From Acidobacteriota bacterium (GTDB lineage Bacteria; Acidobacteriota; Terriglobia; Terriglobales; Acidobacteriaceae): a stretch of 64,000 bases of DNA. Positions within the stretch are counted from its first letter, which is position 1; every line of letters starts with the position of its first letter. Below are positions 42,696 to 53,700 of the stretch, in pieces. The notes beneath the pieces were generated by a model. The model saw only the letters and a list, made by a program, of their open reading frames with translations, was not told the origin of the DNA and made no database searches. The position numbers and the translations under genes were made by a program. Location of the stretch: the NCBI GenBank assembly GCA_018268755.1, contig JAFDVW010000007.1, positions 248,001 through 312,000 of the forward strand. The letters are read 5' to 3'.

Positions 42696-42894
42696 TGGGC
42701 CGGCGCGATACTGCGGTTGATAATTTCGCCCGGACATTCCTTTGCTTGTTGACGAATCACGATTAGCGAACAAACCCTCTGCATGCCCACTTCCGGCGCG
42801 CAATTGTTCCCCGCTGCCATCGTCGAAGTTCAGGAGCCGGGCTGGGGGCTTCGCGTGCGGATAAAGCGTCCGCTTCTTTCTTTCCTCTCCACCT

Positions 42895-43006
42895 TGTCAT
42901 CCCGAGGAGCGGAGCGACGAGGGATCTGCAGCTTCTTCTCCCAACTGCAGATCCCTCGCTTGCTCTCGTCGTCCCACGGACGACTCGTCCCGCACTCGGG
43001 ATGACA
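42895..43006. repeat. nested palindromic element (MITE-like)
   Basis: A perfect 12-bp outer inverted repeat (42895-42906 with 42995-43006) encloses a 14-bp perfect hairpin (42918-42931 / 42945-42958) and a 7-bp perfect hairpin (42968-42974 / 42978-42984). It sits in the 546-bp gap after mtgA, which has no coding frame of note. Related words (GTCATCCCGAG near GAGGGATCTGC) are, from memory, common between genes in several phyla. Confidence 0.7.
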
Positions 43007-43092
43007 GGCACTTTGTGTTTTGCAGGAGATACACTTTGTTTTCGCACAAGACGCCTCTGTCTTCGCAGGAGATGTTGCAGAGGCAGCGCAGG

Positions 43093-43118
43093 GTAGGGCA
43101 CGGCTTCAGCCGTGCCAA
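43093..43118. repeat. GGCAC...GTGCC palindromic repeat, copy 2
   Basis: Perfect 8-bp stem GGCACGGC / GCCGTGCC with loop TTCA, flanked by GGTAG and AAT as in the copy at 40270. Confidence 0.65.
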
Positions 43119-43241
43119 TGCTCTCAAAGCCGGATGCAAGACGCTTTATTCTGAAGATTTGCAGGATGGACAGACGATTGACCGGCAATTGACCATTCGA
43201 AACCCATTTCGCGGATGACCCCGCCAGCCTTCTTACTCAGC

Positions 43242-43877
43242 CTAAAGGTACAACTGTTTCGGCCAATCCGCGACCCGCAACTTCCGCCGGATCGACATGC
43301 GCCGCCATTCCACCCAGAAAACCGGCCACAGGCAGGAGACCAATAGCCAGGACCATTTCCATGCATCCCGTCCGAAGATCAAGGCAAACATGCCGAGCAG
43401 CATCGTCCATTTCACATAGCGATACACTCGCGAACGCGACGGCGTATAGATAGGAAGAAAGGGAGCTCCAAACAAAACACCCAGAACAATTCCCGCGACA
43501 AGCAGGACCTGCGCCGTGGCGCCAACACCGTCGCGGTAAAAGACGGCGGCACCGAGCAGCGCCGCCGCAACCAACAGCAGCAGAAACGGCTTGAAACCTG
43601 GCCGATGGCAAACCATTCTGGCTTCCCAGTTCCCTTCGCGCAGCAGGCGGGCCTCGGCTCGCGTCAAAAGCACTTTGCGGTATTCGCAGTTGGCGGCCTT
43701 CGCGTCTCCCAGGGCGGCGATGGCCTTGCGCTCTGCATCTTGCTCGGACACGCCATCGGCCCTGGCCGTTTCGCGCGCCGACTCATAGTGTTCCTGAATT
43801 TCGCAGCGCACCTGCGCCGCCGGCTCTTTTGCCAAAGACCGGGTCGCCTGTTGCAGCCATTGCTCGAGTGCGGTCAT
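43242..43877 (-). CDS. PadR-operon membrane protein
   Basis: A 211-residue protein. The N-terminal ~80 residues form a soluble helical domain (EIQEHYESARETARADGVSEQDAERKAIAALGD) of the kind found in DUF1700/HAAS-type proteins beside PadR regulators. Four hydrophobic segments follow (about 97-112, 118-140, 160-175 and 178-190). Such proteins are thought to be co-regulated membrane partners with unknown activity. The start lies 3 bp after the padR stop, a clear operon. Confidence 0.8.
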   Translation of the reverse strand: MTALEQWLQQATRSLAKEPAAQVRCEIQEHYESARETARADGVSEQDAERKAIAALGDAKAANCEYRKVLLTRAEARLLREGNWEARMVCHRPGFKPFLLLLVAAALLGAAVFYRDGVGATAQVLLVAGIVLGVLFGAPFLPIYTPSRSRVYRYVKWTMLLGMFALIFGRDAWKWSWLLVSCLWPVFWVEWRRMSIRRKLRVADWPKQLYL

Positions 43878-43880
43878 AGC

Positions 43881-44192
43881 TTATGCCTCCCCTAAGATCA
43901 TGGTCACGGCCTGGGAGAGTTCGCGCCACTCGGCGCGGTCTTTGGCCAGCGTGCCCTTCCCGGACTTAGTAATGCGGTAATAACGCCGTGTGCGCCCGTT
44001 CTCCACGCCTTCGTAGGATTCCACCAGGCCTTCGCTTTCCAGCTTGTGCAGCGCCGGATAGAGCGTGCCTTCCTTGAAATCCAGCACACCGCGCGAACGT
44101 TCCTTGATGCGCTGGGCGATGCGGTAGCCGTGGCTCGGCTCATGCGCCAGCGCTTCCAGAATTAGCGTGGGCAGCGTTCCCTTGAAATTCAT
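43881..44192 (-). CDS. PadR-family transcriptional repressor
   Basis: A 103-residue winged-helix regulator. It has the PadR N-terminus (LPTLILEALAHEPSHGYRIAQRI), the recognition wing in EGTLYPALHKLESEGLVESYEGVENGRTRRYYRIT and a short C-terminal helix for dimerisation. GAGG seven bases before the ATG. A consensus promoter with an overlapping 14-bp palindrome lies just upstream, so the gene most likely represses itself and the downstream membrane protein. The inducing signal is unknown. Confidence 0.93.
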   Translation of the reverse strand: MNFKGTLPTLILEALAHEPSHGYRIAQRIKERSRGVLDFKEGTLYPALHKLESEGLVESYEGVENGRTRRYYRITKSGKGTLAKDRAEWRELSQAVTMILGEA

Positions 44193-44206
44193 CGCATACC
44201 TCGAAT

Positions 44207-44245
44207 TCCTATGCATAGGATAGGAGGGGCCGGACGGCTTGTCAA
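44207..44245 (-). promoter_or_regulatory. padR promoter with overlapping operator palindrome
   Basis: On the minus strand: TTGACA (44245-44240), exact 17-bp spacer, TATCCT (44222-44217). The perfect palindrome TCCTATGCATAGGA (44207-44220) overlaps the -10 and start site. Binding there would block transcription. Confidence 0.75.
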
Positions 44246-44252
44246 CCCAAAT

Positions 44253-44275
44253 GTGGAGCGGACACTTCTGTCCGC
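44253..44275. repeat. dispersed palindromic repeat, GCGGACA type, copy 4
   Basis: GTGGA, GCGGACA, loop CTTC, TGTCCGC; perfect 7-bp stem. It lies between the padR promoter and the DUF1801 gene. Confidence 0.7.
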
Positions 44276-44311
44276 CCAAAGTGCGATAACATCCATCACG
44301 GGAAAGACACG

Positions 44312-44716
44312 ATGCCAAAGCTTCATTTCAGCTCAGTGGAGGAATACCTCGCTGCACAGCCGGAAGCGGCACGGACAGTCTTGGGGCAGGTTAGGAACGC
44401 TCTGCGCCATGCCCTGCCGAAAGCTGACGAGACCATTTCCTATAACATCCCAGCCTACAGACTGAATGGGCGCCTCATCCTTTACTTCGCCGGCTGGCAG
44501 AAGCATTTCTCGCTTTATCCTTCATCAAGAGAACTCGAGGCGGCCTTTCGGAAAGAACTGGCCAATTACGAAGTCAGCAAGGGAACCATCCGCTTCCCCC
44601 TTACTGGACCGGTCCCGCTTATGCTGATCAAAAAAATTGCCCGCTTCCGGGCTAAGGAAGCAGGCAAAGTATCTGCGAAAACAGCTCGACCAAAAAAGCG
44701 GACGGCGACAACCTAA
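44312..44716 (+). CDS. DUF1801-family (YdhG-like) protein
   Basis: A 134-residue protein with FSSVEEYLAAQPEAARTVLGQVRNALRHALPKADETISYNIPAYR, the standard opening of DUF1801, then ILYFAGWQKHFSLYP. Some relatives, such as FrataIn-like YdhG, are proposed iron chaperones; evidence is limited. The last 20 residues are a lysine-rich tail. It converges on the D-aminoacylase-like gene with one base between the stops. Confidence 0.88.
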   Translation: MPKLHFSSVEEYLAAQPEAARTVLGQVRNALRHALPKADETISYNIPAYRLNGRLILYFAGWQKHFSLYPSSRELEAAFRKELANYEVSKGTIRFPLTGPVPLMLIKKIARFRAKEAGKVSAKTARPKKRTATT

Positions 44717-44717
44717 T

Positions 44718-46241
44718 CTACTTTCCCTTCCGCAGCACCCGGCCTCCCCTTGCCGAAGTCGCCACGCCGTTTTCCACAGCGACCTGTCCATTCACAATCA
44801 CGTACGGAATGCCCTCCGGCGCGGCGGTGGGATCTTTGATGGTCGACCGGTCGATGACCGTGTCGGGATTGAAGAGCACCAGGTCCGCCTTCATGCCTTC
44901 GGCAATACGTCCGCGGTCTTTCAATCCGAGTACCGAAGCCGGCAGCGAAGTCATCTTACGCACGCCTTCCTCGAGCGAGACTACCTTGTATTCGCGCACA
45001 TAGCGACCAAGAAACCTGGGGTAAGTACCCGCTCCCCGGGGATGTCCACCATCAATGGCGCCATCGCTCGACACCATCACGCGCGGATCTTTGTAGAAAT
45101 TCTTGATGTCGTCTTCCTGCATGGAAATTCCCAGAATGCCTTCCACATCTTCTCCCCACTCCGGCTTGCGGTGCGCAGGGTCGGTTTCGCGGATCATCTG
45201 CATATAAAGTTGATAAGGGTCCATGCGCTTCTCTTTGGCGATCTGCGCCAGCGACTTGCCGACTACTGACGGGTCGGGTGCGTAGTCGGTCAGAATAATG
45301 TTCTCCGGCCCTCCGTTATCATCCACGCCGCGCTTGACTTCGGCCAGGTCGTCGTAACGGCGCGAGAGCACCAGCACGCGCAGCGTCGAATGCCAGTAGT
45401 TGTAGGGATAACAATCGGCGGTGATCTTCAGGCCTTTGGCGTCGGCCTCTTTCATCAGCGCAGTGTATTTGGGAAACTGCCCCCACGAACTCACCGAGCC
45501 GAACTTGATGTGGCTGATCTGCCCCGGGACCCCGGCGCGCTCCGAGATCACCATCAGCTCCCGCCAGGAATCCAGCACGTGGGCGCCTTCATCGCGCACG
45601 TGGCTGACGTAATAGCCGCCGTAAGGTTTGATGGTCTTGGTCACTTCCACCAGCTCGTCGGTGGTGGAATAAGAGTCCGGCTCATATTCGATCCCGCTGG
45701 AAAGGCCGAAGCCCCCATCTTTCATGTCCTGATCGAGCAGCGCCTTCATCTTGGCGATCTCTTCCGGCTTGGCCGGACGCCGCCAATCGTCGCCCATGGC
45801 CAGGCTGCGCAGCGAACCAAATCCCACGGTGGAAGCGATGTTGATGGCAGTGCCGTTCTTCTCCACTTGCGAGAAGAAGGTGGCCAGCGGCTCCTTCGAA
45901 CCGCCATCCTGCCCGACCACGGCCGTGGTAATGCCCTGGCGCACCTGGGTCATGGCCCCGGGCTGTTGCAAGATGCGGCTGTCCGAGTGGTTGTGCATGT
46001 CGATGAAACCTGGAGACAGAACCAGCCCGCTGCCATCAATCTCGCGTATCCCGGCCGGCGTCTTCCACTTTTTCTGGTCGGCGATCTTCACGATGGTGTC
46101 GCCCGCAATGACCACTACTTTGCCGCTGACCACCGGACCGCCGGCGCCATCCGCGATGCGCGCATTTTTGATGACAAGGGTGGGATCAGAGTGTGCCGCG
46201 CTGAAGAACAGGACGAGATGCAAAAGCAATGGATGGATCAA
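44718..46241 (-). CDS. secreted N-acyl-D-amino-acid deacylase (amidohydrolase family)
   Basis: A 507-residue amidohydrolase, predicted to be exported (hydrophobic residues 4-14). The metal-binding HNH appears in LSPGFIDMHNHSD. The YYVSHVRDEG, QISHIKFG and VMVSSDGAIDGGHPRGAGTYPRFL blocks are characteristic of D-aminoacylases, which free D-amino acids from N-acyl forms, as in peptidoglycan turnover. The start is TTG, the only one leaving an intact signal peptide. Related dihydroorotase-like enzymes are less likely. Confidence 0.88.
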   Translation of the reverse strand: MIHPLLLHLVLFFSAAHSDPTLVIKNARIADGAGGPVVSGKVVVIAGDTIVKIADQKKWKTPAGIREIDGSGLVLSPGFIDMHNHSDSRILQQPGAMTQVRQGITTAVVGQDGGSKEPLATFFSQVEKNGTAINIASTVGFGSLRSLAMGDDWRRPAKPEEIAKMKALLDQDMKDGGFGLSSGIEYEPDSYSTTDELVEVTKTIKPYGGYYVSHVRDEGAHVLDSWRELMVISERAGVPGQISHIKFGSVSSWGQFPKYTALMKEADAKGLKITADCYPYNYWHSTLRVLVLSRRYDDLAEVKRGVDDNGGPENIILTDYAPDPSVVGKSLAQIAKEKRMDPYQLYMQMIRETDPAHRKPEWGEDVEGILGISMQEDDIKNFYKDPRVMVSSDGAIDGGHPRGAGTYPRFLGRYVREYKVVSLEEGVRKMTSLPASVLGLKDRGRIAEGMKADLVLFNPDTVIDRSTIKDPTAAPEGIPYVIVNGQVAVENGVATSARGGRVLRKGK

Positions 46242-46335
46242 AATGGCCCCCGCGAATGGTTGGAGTTACTTAGATACGGCCGATGCTGGGAACTGCCATT
46301 ATTGTGGCTGGTTCCGGTTTTGACAAGCCTGCAGT

Positions 46336-46752
46336 TCAGACTTCGCGCGCCTCGCACTTTCCCAACACCACCGCGGATGGCTGTCGCAGGGTATTGTGAA
46401 TCTCCGCCACGGAATCGGTATGGCGCATGAGTTCCAGAATTTGTTCCTGCGGCGCGCGCGCGGCCACCGCGGCATGATACTGAATATTGCGCGCGGCTTC
46501 TCCGGCCCCGCCAAATTCGCCGCTCACTTCCACCTCCACCGACTGGACGGCGATACCGCGCTTGCCGGCCTCGCGATAGATGTCGTTGCAGTAGCAAGTG
46601 GCCAGGGCCAGAAAGAGCAGCTCTCCTCCGCTCGCGCTGGAACCGAAACCCTCCGGCTTCGGGGGAACCACCAGCGAGTGCCTGTGCTCCCCGGTGGTAA
46701 GAAAAACTTTGTGTTCGCCCTGTTGGTTGATAATCCGGGCGGAAATGTTCAT
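46336..46752 (-). CDS. OsmC-family protein
   Basis: A 138-residue OsmC/YhfA-type protein. It contains a conserved glutamate in SGGELLFLALATCYCNDI together with the downstream cysteine of the peroxidase-type active site. The second cysteine is also present, near the C-terminus (GKCEAREV). OsmC proteins reduce organic hydroperoxides with thiols. The subgroup here is closer to general OsmC-like proteins than to Ohr. GAGG precedes the ATG. Confidence 0.85.
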   Translation of the reverse strand: MNISARIINQQGEHKVFLTTGEHRHSLVVPPKPEGFGSSASGGELLFLALATCYCNDIYREAGKRGIAVQSVEVEVSGEFGGAGEAARNIQYHAAVAARAPQEQILELMRHTDSVAEIHNTLRQPSAVVLGKCEAREV

Positions 46753-46838
46753 AACTACCTCTTCTAGTTATACCTATGATCTTACCGATACCCATCGGCA
46801 AAATTGCGCGATAGAATCGCTCCCGCATTCATGGAGCG

Positions 46839-47390
46839 ATGGCCATGCGCAATGTAACCTATCCTTCCTCTTTCCTCCACAAGAAGTTGCTCTCTCTCGC
46901 AGTCATCCCGGCCCTATGGTTTTTATGGGGGGTACAGTCTTCCGCAGCTGACCCGGACATCGCCTCACGGGAGCTGGTGGGCACATGGCGGCTGGTAGCT
47001 TACGAAGACCATCTCCCCGATGGGACCATAGATTACCCCTACGGCAAGAACCCCGCCGGACTCTTGATCTATGACGCAACCGGCCACATGTCGATTCAGA
47101 TCGCGCGCACCCCACAACCCAAAGTTGCTGCTGGCGACGATGAAAAGATTACGCCGCAAGAGAAGATTGCGCTCTTCGACAGCTATGTCGCGTACTTTGG
47201 CAGCTATACCGTGGATTGGAAGCGCCACGTTGTCACCACCCGCGTGGAGGCCGATCTGTTTGGCACCTTTACCGGCACGACCCAGGAGCGCCCCTTTGCA
47301 TTGCAAGGCCACCGGCTCACCTTAACGCCATCGTGGCAAAAAGACGGAAAAACCGTGCAAGGCGTCCGCGTATTTGAGCGCGTGCGTTAG
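46839..47390 (+). CDS. exported lipocalin-like domain protein
   Basis: A 183-residue protein with a long signal peptide (core about 19-33, cleavage near SSAADP). The mature domain starts LVGTWRLVAYED and goes on with NPAGLLIYDATGHMSIQIAR, the pattern of lipocalin-like family 5. The ligand is unknown. ATGs at 46839 and 46845 are both in frame; GGAG at 46833-46836 is better spaced for the second. Confidence 0.85.
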   Translation: MAMRNVTYPSSFLHKKLLSLAVIPALWFLWGVQSSAADPDIASRELVGTWRLVAYEDHLPDGTIDYPYGKNPAGLLIYDATGHMSIQIARTPQPKVAAGDDEKITPQEKIALFDSYVAYFGSYTVDWKRHVVTTRVEADLFGTFTGTTQERPFALQGHRLTLTPSWQKDGKTVQGVRVFERVR

Positions 47391-47428
47391 CTCTCCGGCA
47401 TTTCGCAGCTTCCTGCTACCATGCCCCT

Positions 47429-48679
47429 ATGCACCTGACCGGCACCGCCGCACTGCGCATCGCTATCGCCCTGGGCATTGGGCTTTTGATCGGGGCGGAG
47501 CGGGAACGGCGCAAAGGGGTGGGAGCTTCGCGTTCCCCCGCCGGCATCCGCACCTTCGCCATCGTCTCCATGCTTGGCGCGGTCAGCCTGCAACTCGGAG
47601 GCGAGGTCCTGCTTGCGGTCATTACGTTGGCGGTGGCCGCGCTGGCCGCGATCGGATACCTTCGCTCGCGAGATAAGGATCCGGGATTGACCAGCGAGGC
47701 CGCGCTGCTGCTCACCTTGCTGCTGGGTGGTCTGACCGTGCGCGAACCCGCCCTGGCCTCCGGGCTGGCGGTGACTGTAGCGATTTTGCTGGCGGCGCGA
47801 GCGCGCATCCATCGCTTTGTGCGCAGCGTTTTGACCGAAGGCGAACTGCACGATGCTCTGATCCTGGCGGCGGCCGTCCTGGTCATTTTGCCGCTGATGC
47901 CGGACCGCTATCTCGGCCCCTTCGGCGCCATCAATCCGCGCATGCTGTGGAAAATCGTGGTTCTGATGATTTCCATCAGCGCCGGCGGCTATATCGCGGT
48001 GCGTCTCCTGGGCCCCCGCTTCGGGCTTCCTCTCTCGGGATTGCTTTCCGGATTTGTTTCCAGCACGGCGACCATCGCCGCCATGGGATCGCGGGCCCGG
48101 CAGCAACCGGGGCTGGCCCGTCCGGCGGTCTCGGCCGCGGTTCTTTCCACCGTGGCCACGATCCTGGAACTGGCGGCGGTATTGCTGGTCACCAGCCGCG
48201 CGGTGCTTTCCTCGCTGATGTTGCCTCTGCTGGTCTCGGGCACAGCCGCAGTCGTTTACGGCGTGCTGTTCACCCTGCGCAGCCTGCGCGACAAGACCTC
48301 CGAGGCCCCGCAAGCCGGCTCGGCCTTCAGCTTGAAGACGGCGCTGGGATTTGCCGCCATCATGGCGACCGTGCTCCTGCTTTCGGCGGCGCTCAACTCC
48401 TGGATGGGCAGCCGGGGCGTATTGATCTCTTCCGCGGTGGCCGGCTTTGCCGACGCTCACTCGGTCGCGGTCTCTGCGGCCTCGCTGGTCGCGGCCGGCA
48501 AGATGCAGGCCCACGATGCGCTGCTTCCCTGCCTGGCCGGGTTGACCACAAACACTGTGACCAAGGCCGTCTTCGCCATGGTGACCGGCGGTCGCCGCTT
48601 TGCGCTGCAGGTGATTCCTGGCTTGCTTCTGGTGATTGCCGGTGTATGGATCCCGGCGCTTCCACTGTTTTCTCACTAG
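47429..48679 (+). CDS. MgtC/SapB plus DUF4010 membrane protein
   Basis: A 416-residue integral membrane protein. The first ~140 residues match the MgtC/SapB region (ALGIGLLIGAERERRKG, then GIRTFAIVSMLGA). The rest is the DUF4010 segment with about eight further membrane helices and LSGFVSSTATIAAMGSRAR. MgtC relatives are linked with Mg2+ stress and ATPase control; for this fused form no function is established. It is alone between the lipocalin-like and peptidase genes. Confidence 0.88.
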   Translation: MHLTGTAALRIAIALGIGLLIGAERERRKGVGASRSPAGIRTFAIVSMLGAVSLQLGGEVLLAVITLAVAALAAIGYLRSRDKDPGLTSEAALLLTLLLGGLTVREPALASGLAVTVAILLAARARIHRFVRSVLTEGELHDALILAAAVLVILPLMPDRYLGPFGAINPRMLWKIVVLMISISAGGYIAVRLLGPRFGLPLSGLLSGFVSSTATIAAMGSRARQQPGLARPAVSAAVLSTVATILELAAVLLVTSRAVLSSLMLPLLVSGTAAVVYGVLFTLRSLRDKTSEAPQAGSAFSLKTALGFAAIMATVLLLSAALNSWMGSRGVLISSAVAGFADAHSVAVSAASLVAAGKMQAHDALLPCLAGLTTNTVTKAVFAMVTGGRRFALQVIPGLLLVIAGVWIPALPLFSH

Positions 48680-48715
48680 TCATCGCACTTGACGCCATGC
48701 CGCATTTCGTAGAGC

Positions 48716-50743
<2,028 letters not shown>

Positions 50744-50755
50744 AGCGCAGGACCC

Positions 50756-53700
50756 CTAAAACGAATAGCGCAGGCCAAACTGCATGACGCGCGGCCGGGT
50801 CAACGTCTGGGTAAAGTCGCCCAGCGTGGTGCCATAAAGAAGATAGGGATTCAACGTTCCCACGTCGAAGCGGACGGCGTTGGTCACGTTGAAAACGTCC
50901 CAGGTAAAGCGCAGCACCTGCGACTCGCGAATTTTCCAGGATTTCGCCAAACTCATGTCCACGCCGAAGTATCCCGGTCCGCGCAGATTGTTGCGCTGCC
51001 CGGACTCGCCCGGATAGGCGAAGCGAAACGCGCTGCTGGCGGCGGGACCATCTTTAAATACGTTGGGCACGGGTCCATCCATGGAAAGCCCCGTCTTGGG
51101 GGCGGGGCCCACCAGCACCGCGCGGCTGTCCTGCTCGTAGTTCGTGCTGAAGGCGTAGCTTGCGATGCTGAAGGGATATCCACTTGTCCAGCGTGTCAGC
51201 CCGGAAACCTGCCAACCGCCGAAGAGCGCGTCTTCCAGGTGGGACCAGTTCTTACCCACGAACTTGCCCCGGCCCAGGGGCAGTGCATACACCCAGTTGG
51301 CATTGATCTGGTGAGTGGTATCGAAATCTGACGGCCCATAGAGTCCACGCGGGTTCCAGGAATTGATCACCTGTCCGCTCCATGCCACCGCGCTGCCGCC
51401 GGCGTTCTCATATTCATTCACGCGCTCGGCATTCGAGTTGGTGTCGAGCGACTTTGAATAGGTGTAGTTAAAGTCGAAATCCAAATCGCCGGCGTGGCGG
51501 CGCAACGTGGCTTGCAAGGCGTTGTAGTTGCTCACGCCAGTCGTGCGCCAGGTGTAAAGCGACGAGAACTGGTCGTGCCAGAAAGCATAAGGACCAAGAG
51601 TGGAGCAGGCCGGGAAACAGCTCACCCCATCCGCGGGCGCATCCAGCGACTGAATAGCGTAAATATAGTTGGGAGAGTTGGCATAGTAGAGGTCGTAAAT
51701 ATTCTGTGTGGCGGTAGGATTTCCCGGAATGTCCGGCGCACTGCCGCTGATGCCGGCCGGTCCGGCGGCCGCGGGAAACAGGTTCTCCCAGAACGCGATG
51801 GGCTGCACCGCGCTCTCCGGCGTGCCCGCAGCGGCCAGCTTGGCCAGTTGCGACGCTGCTTCGAAATAGGTCATACCGGAACCCGGATCTTTCATATTCA
51901 CCGGCTCGGCCACATCCACCTCCTGCAGCAAGCGGCGGCTGAAGCGGCCCACGTAGGAAAGCTCCACCACAAACTGCCGGGGAAGTTCGCGGGTCAGGGA
52001 AAAATCCACCACGTGCGAGTACGGCGTCTTCATGGCGTTGTCGAGTCCCCAGGCAATCGCGAAACTGCCGTTCTCTCCCATACCGGGGGGCGTGGAGGGA
52101 AAGCCGGGCGTTGGTGCTCCCGGCAGCTCGGGGATTCCTCCGCAGGCGACGCCCGAGGGCATGGTCGTAAGCTGCACAAAGCGGGCCACACAATCCGTGG
52201 TCTGAATGCCCGAGGGATTTTCCAGATTGGTGGTCAAGCCGAAGGAACCCATGCGGTCAAAGCTGTTGACCACTCCAATGCCGAAGTGGTCAAAGGCGAT
52301 GCCATAGCCTCCACGCAGCGAGGTTTTGCCGCTTCCGCCGAAAACGCTCTTCCAGAATCCTTCCTCGACCGAAGGCGAATAAGCAAAGGCCAGGCGCGGC
52401 GCGAAGTTCTTGTAGTCGGGCTCCCAATAACCGGCCTTCCCGTTGGCCTGGCCGCTCAGCGCAAAGGAAACCGCCGGGCGATAGACTTCGCCGGCGTTCA
52501 TAGAATTCGTGCGGTTCGCGAAGAACGAAGACAGGCTGGGCGCCGGCGCCACCTGATTGCCGCTGGTTTCGTAGGGCGTCTGCAGCAGCGTGTAACGCAG
52601 ACCGAAGGTCACTTGCAGATTGCTCTTCGCGCGCCAGGAGTCCTGCAGGTAGAACTCAGCTTCGTTGTTCTTGAAGTGCCGGGGCACCAGTTCGCCCACG
52701 GGGAAGAACTGTCCCGCTTTGTTCTGGTTGTAAACCGCAGAGATGGAGCCAATGAGTCCGGTCACATCGGCCACGGCAGCATCGTAGGCATACCCAAAGT
52801 CGGGGTCCATGGCGGGCAACTCGGGATCGTTCCCCGGGTCCAGGTCCTGGCCGGTAAATGCAATGCCGCCTTCATACAACCACGTGGGATGCGGGCTTCC
52901 ATAGAAATAGTTCTGCGCATCCGAGTAGCGGTTATCGTTGACCATTCGCCAGTTTCCGCCGAATTGCAGCGTGTGCCGTCCGCGCGTCCAGCTCACGTCA
53001 TCCACCAGTTGGTGCACGGGAACATTCACGTTCGTCGTGCGCGCGAATGAAATCTGGTCCGACAGGTTCCAAAACCCGACGTTCGAGAAGGGATTCTGCC
53101 CCGCATCTCCCAATCCCTGCCGCACGAACCCATAGCGGAAGTTGTTGATCACCGAATTGCTGGGGACCGCGGTATAGCCCACCGCGATCCCTTTGCTGTT
53201 GGCGCGCAGCGCTTCGCTGGCTGGCTGGCCGGGAAATGCCGCCGCCATCAGGGTGCGATCATTCTGCAAATTTCCCCGCAGAAAGAGCCGATGGTTCCCG
53301 TTCTTCGTCAGGTTTAAGTCCAGGCGGGTAAGGTAAGTATTCAGGCTGGCGGGCTGCGGAGCGGCGAAGGTATATCCCAGGATATTCAGGCCATCGGAAC
53401 CAAAAGATGTCCCCGTGTTCGGCAGCGGAAAGGCGGGGATCGGCGTGCCATTGGGCAAGGTGGCATGGCCGTTCCACAGATCGAGCACCGCCGCGCTGAC
53501 CCCGTTGCCGTTGGGGCAAGTGCCGCTGCTCAGGCAGCCCTGGTCGAGCGCCTGAATGTCGGAGGGCTGCAAGGTCACCACGCTGCCGTCTTCCGCGTAG
53601 TAGCTGACCACCCCCTGGCGCAAGTCGGCGCTGGGTACCGCGCGATTCACCTGCACCGATTCGCGCGAGCGCTGCCCTTCATAGTTCAGAAAGAAGAACA

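Noticed and set aside
51494..53050. A 518-residue plus-strand open frame
   Set aside because: Antisense to the first TonB receptor; histidine/arginine-rich composition typical of shadow frames.
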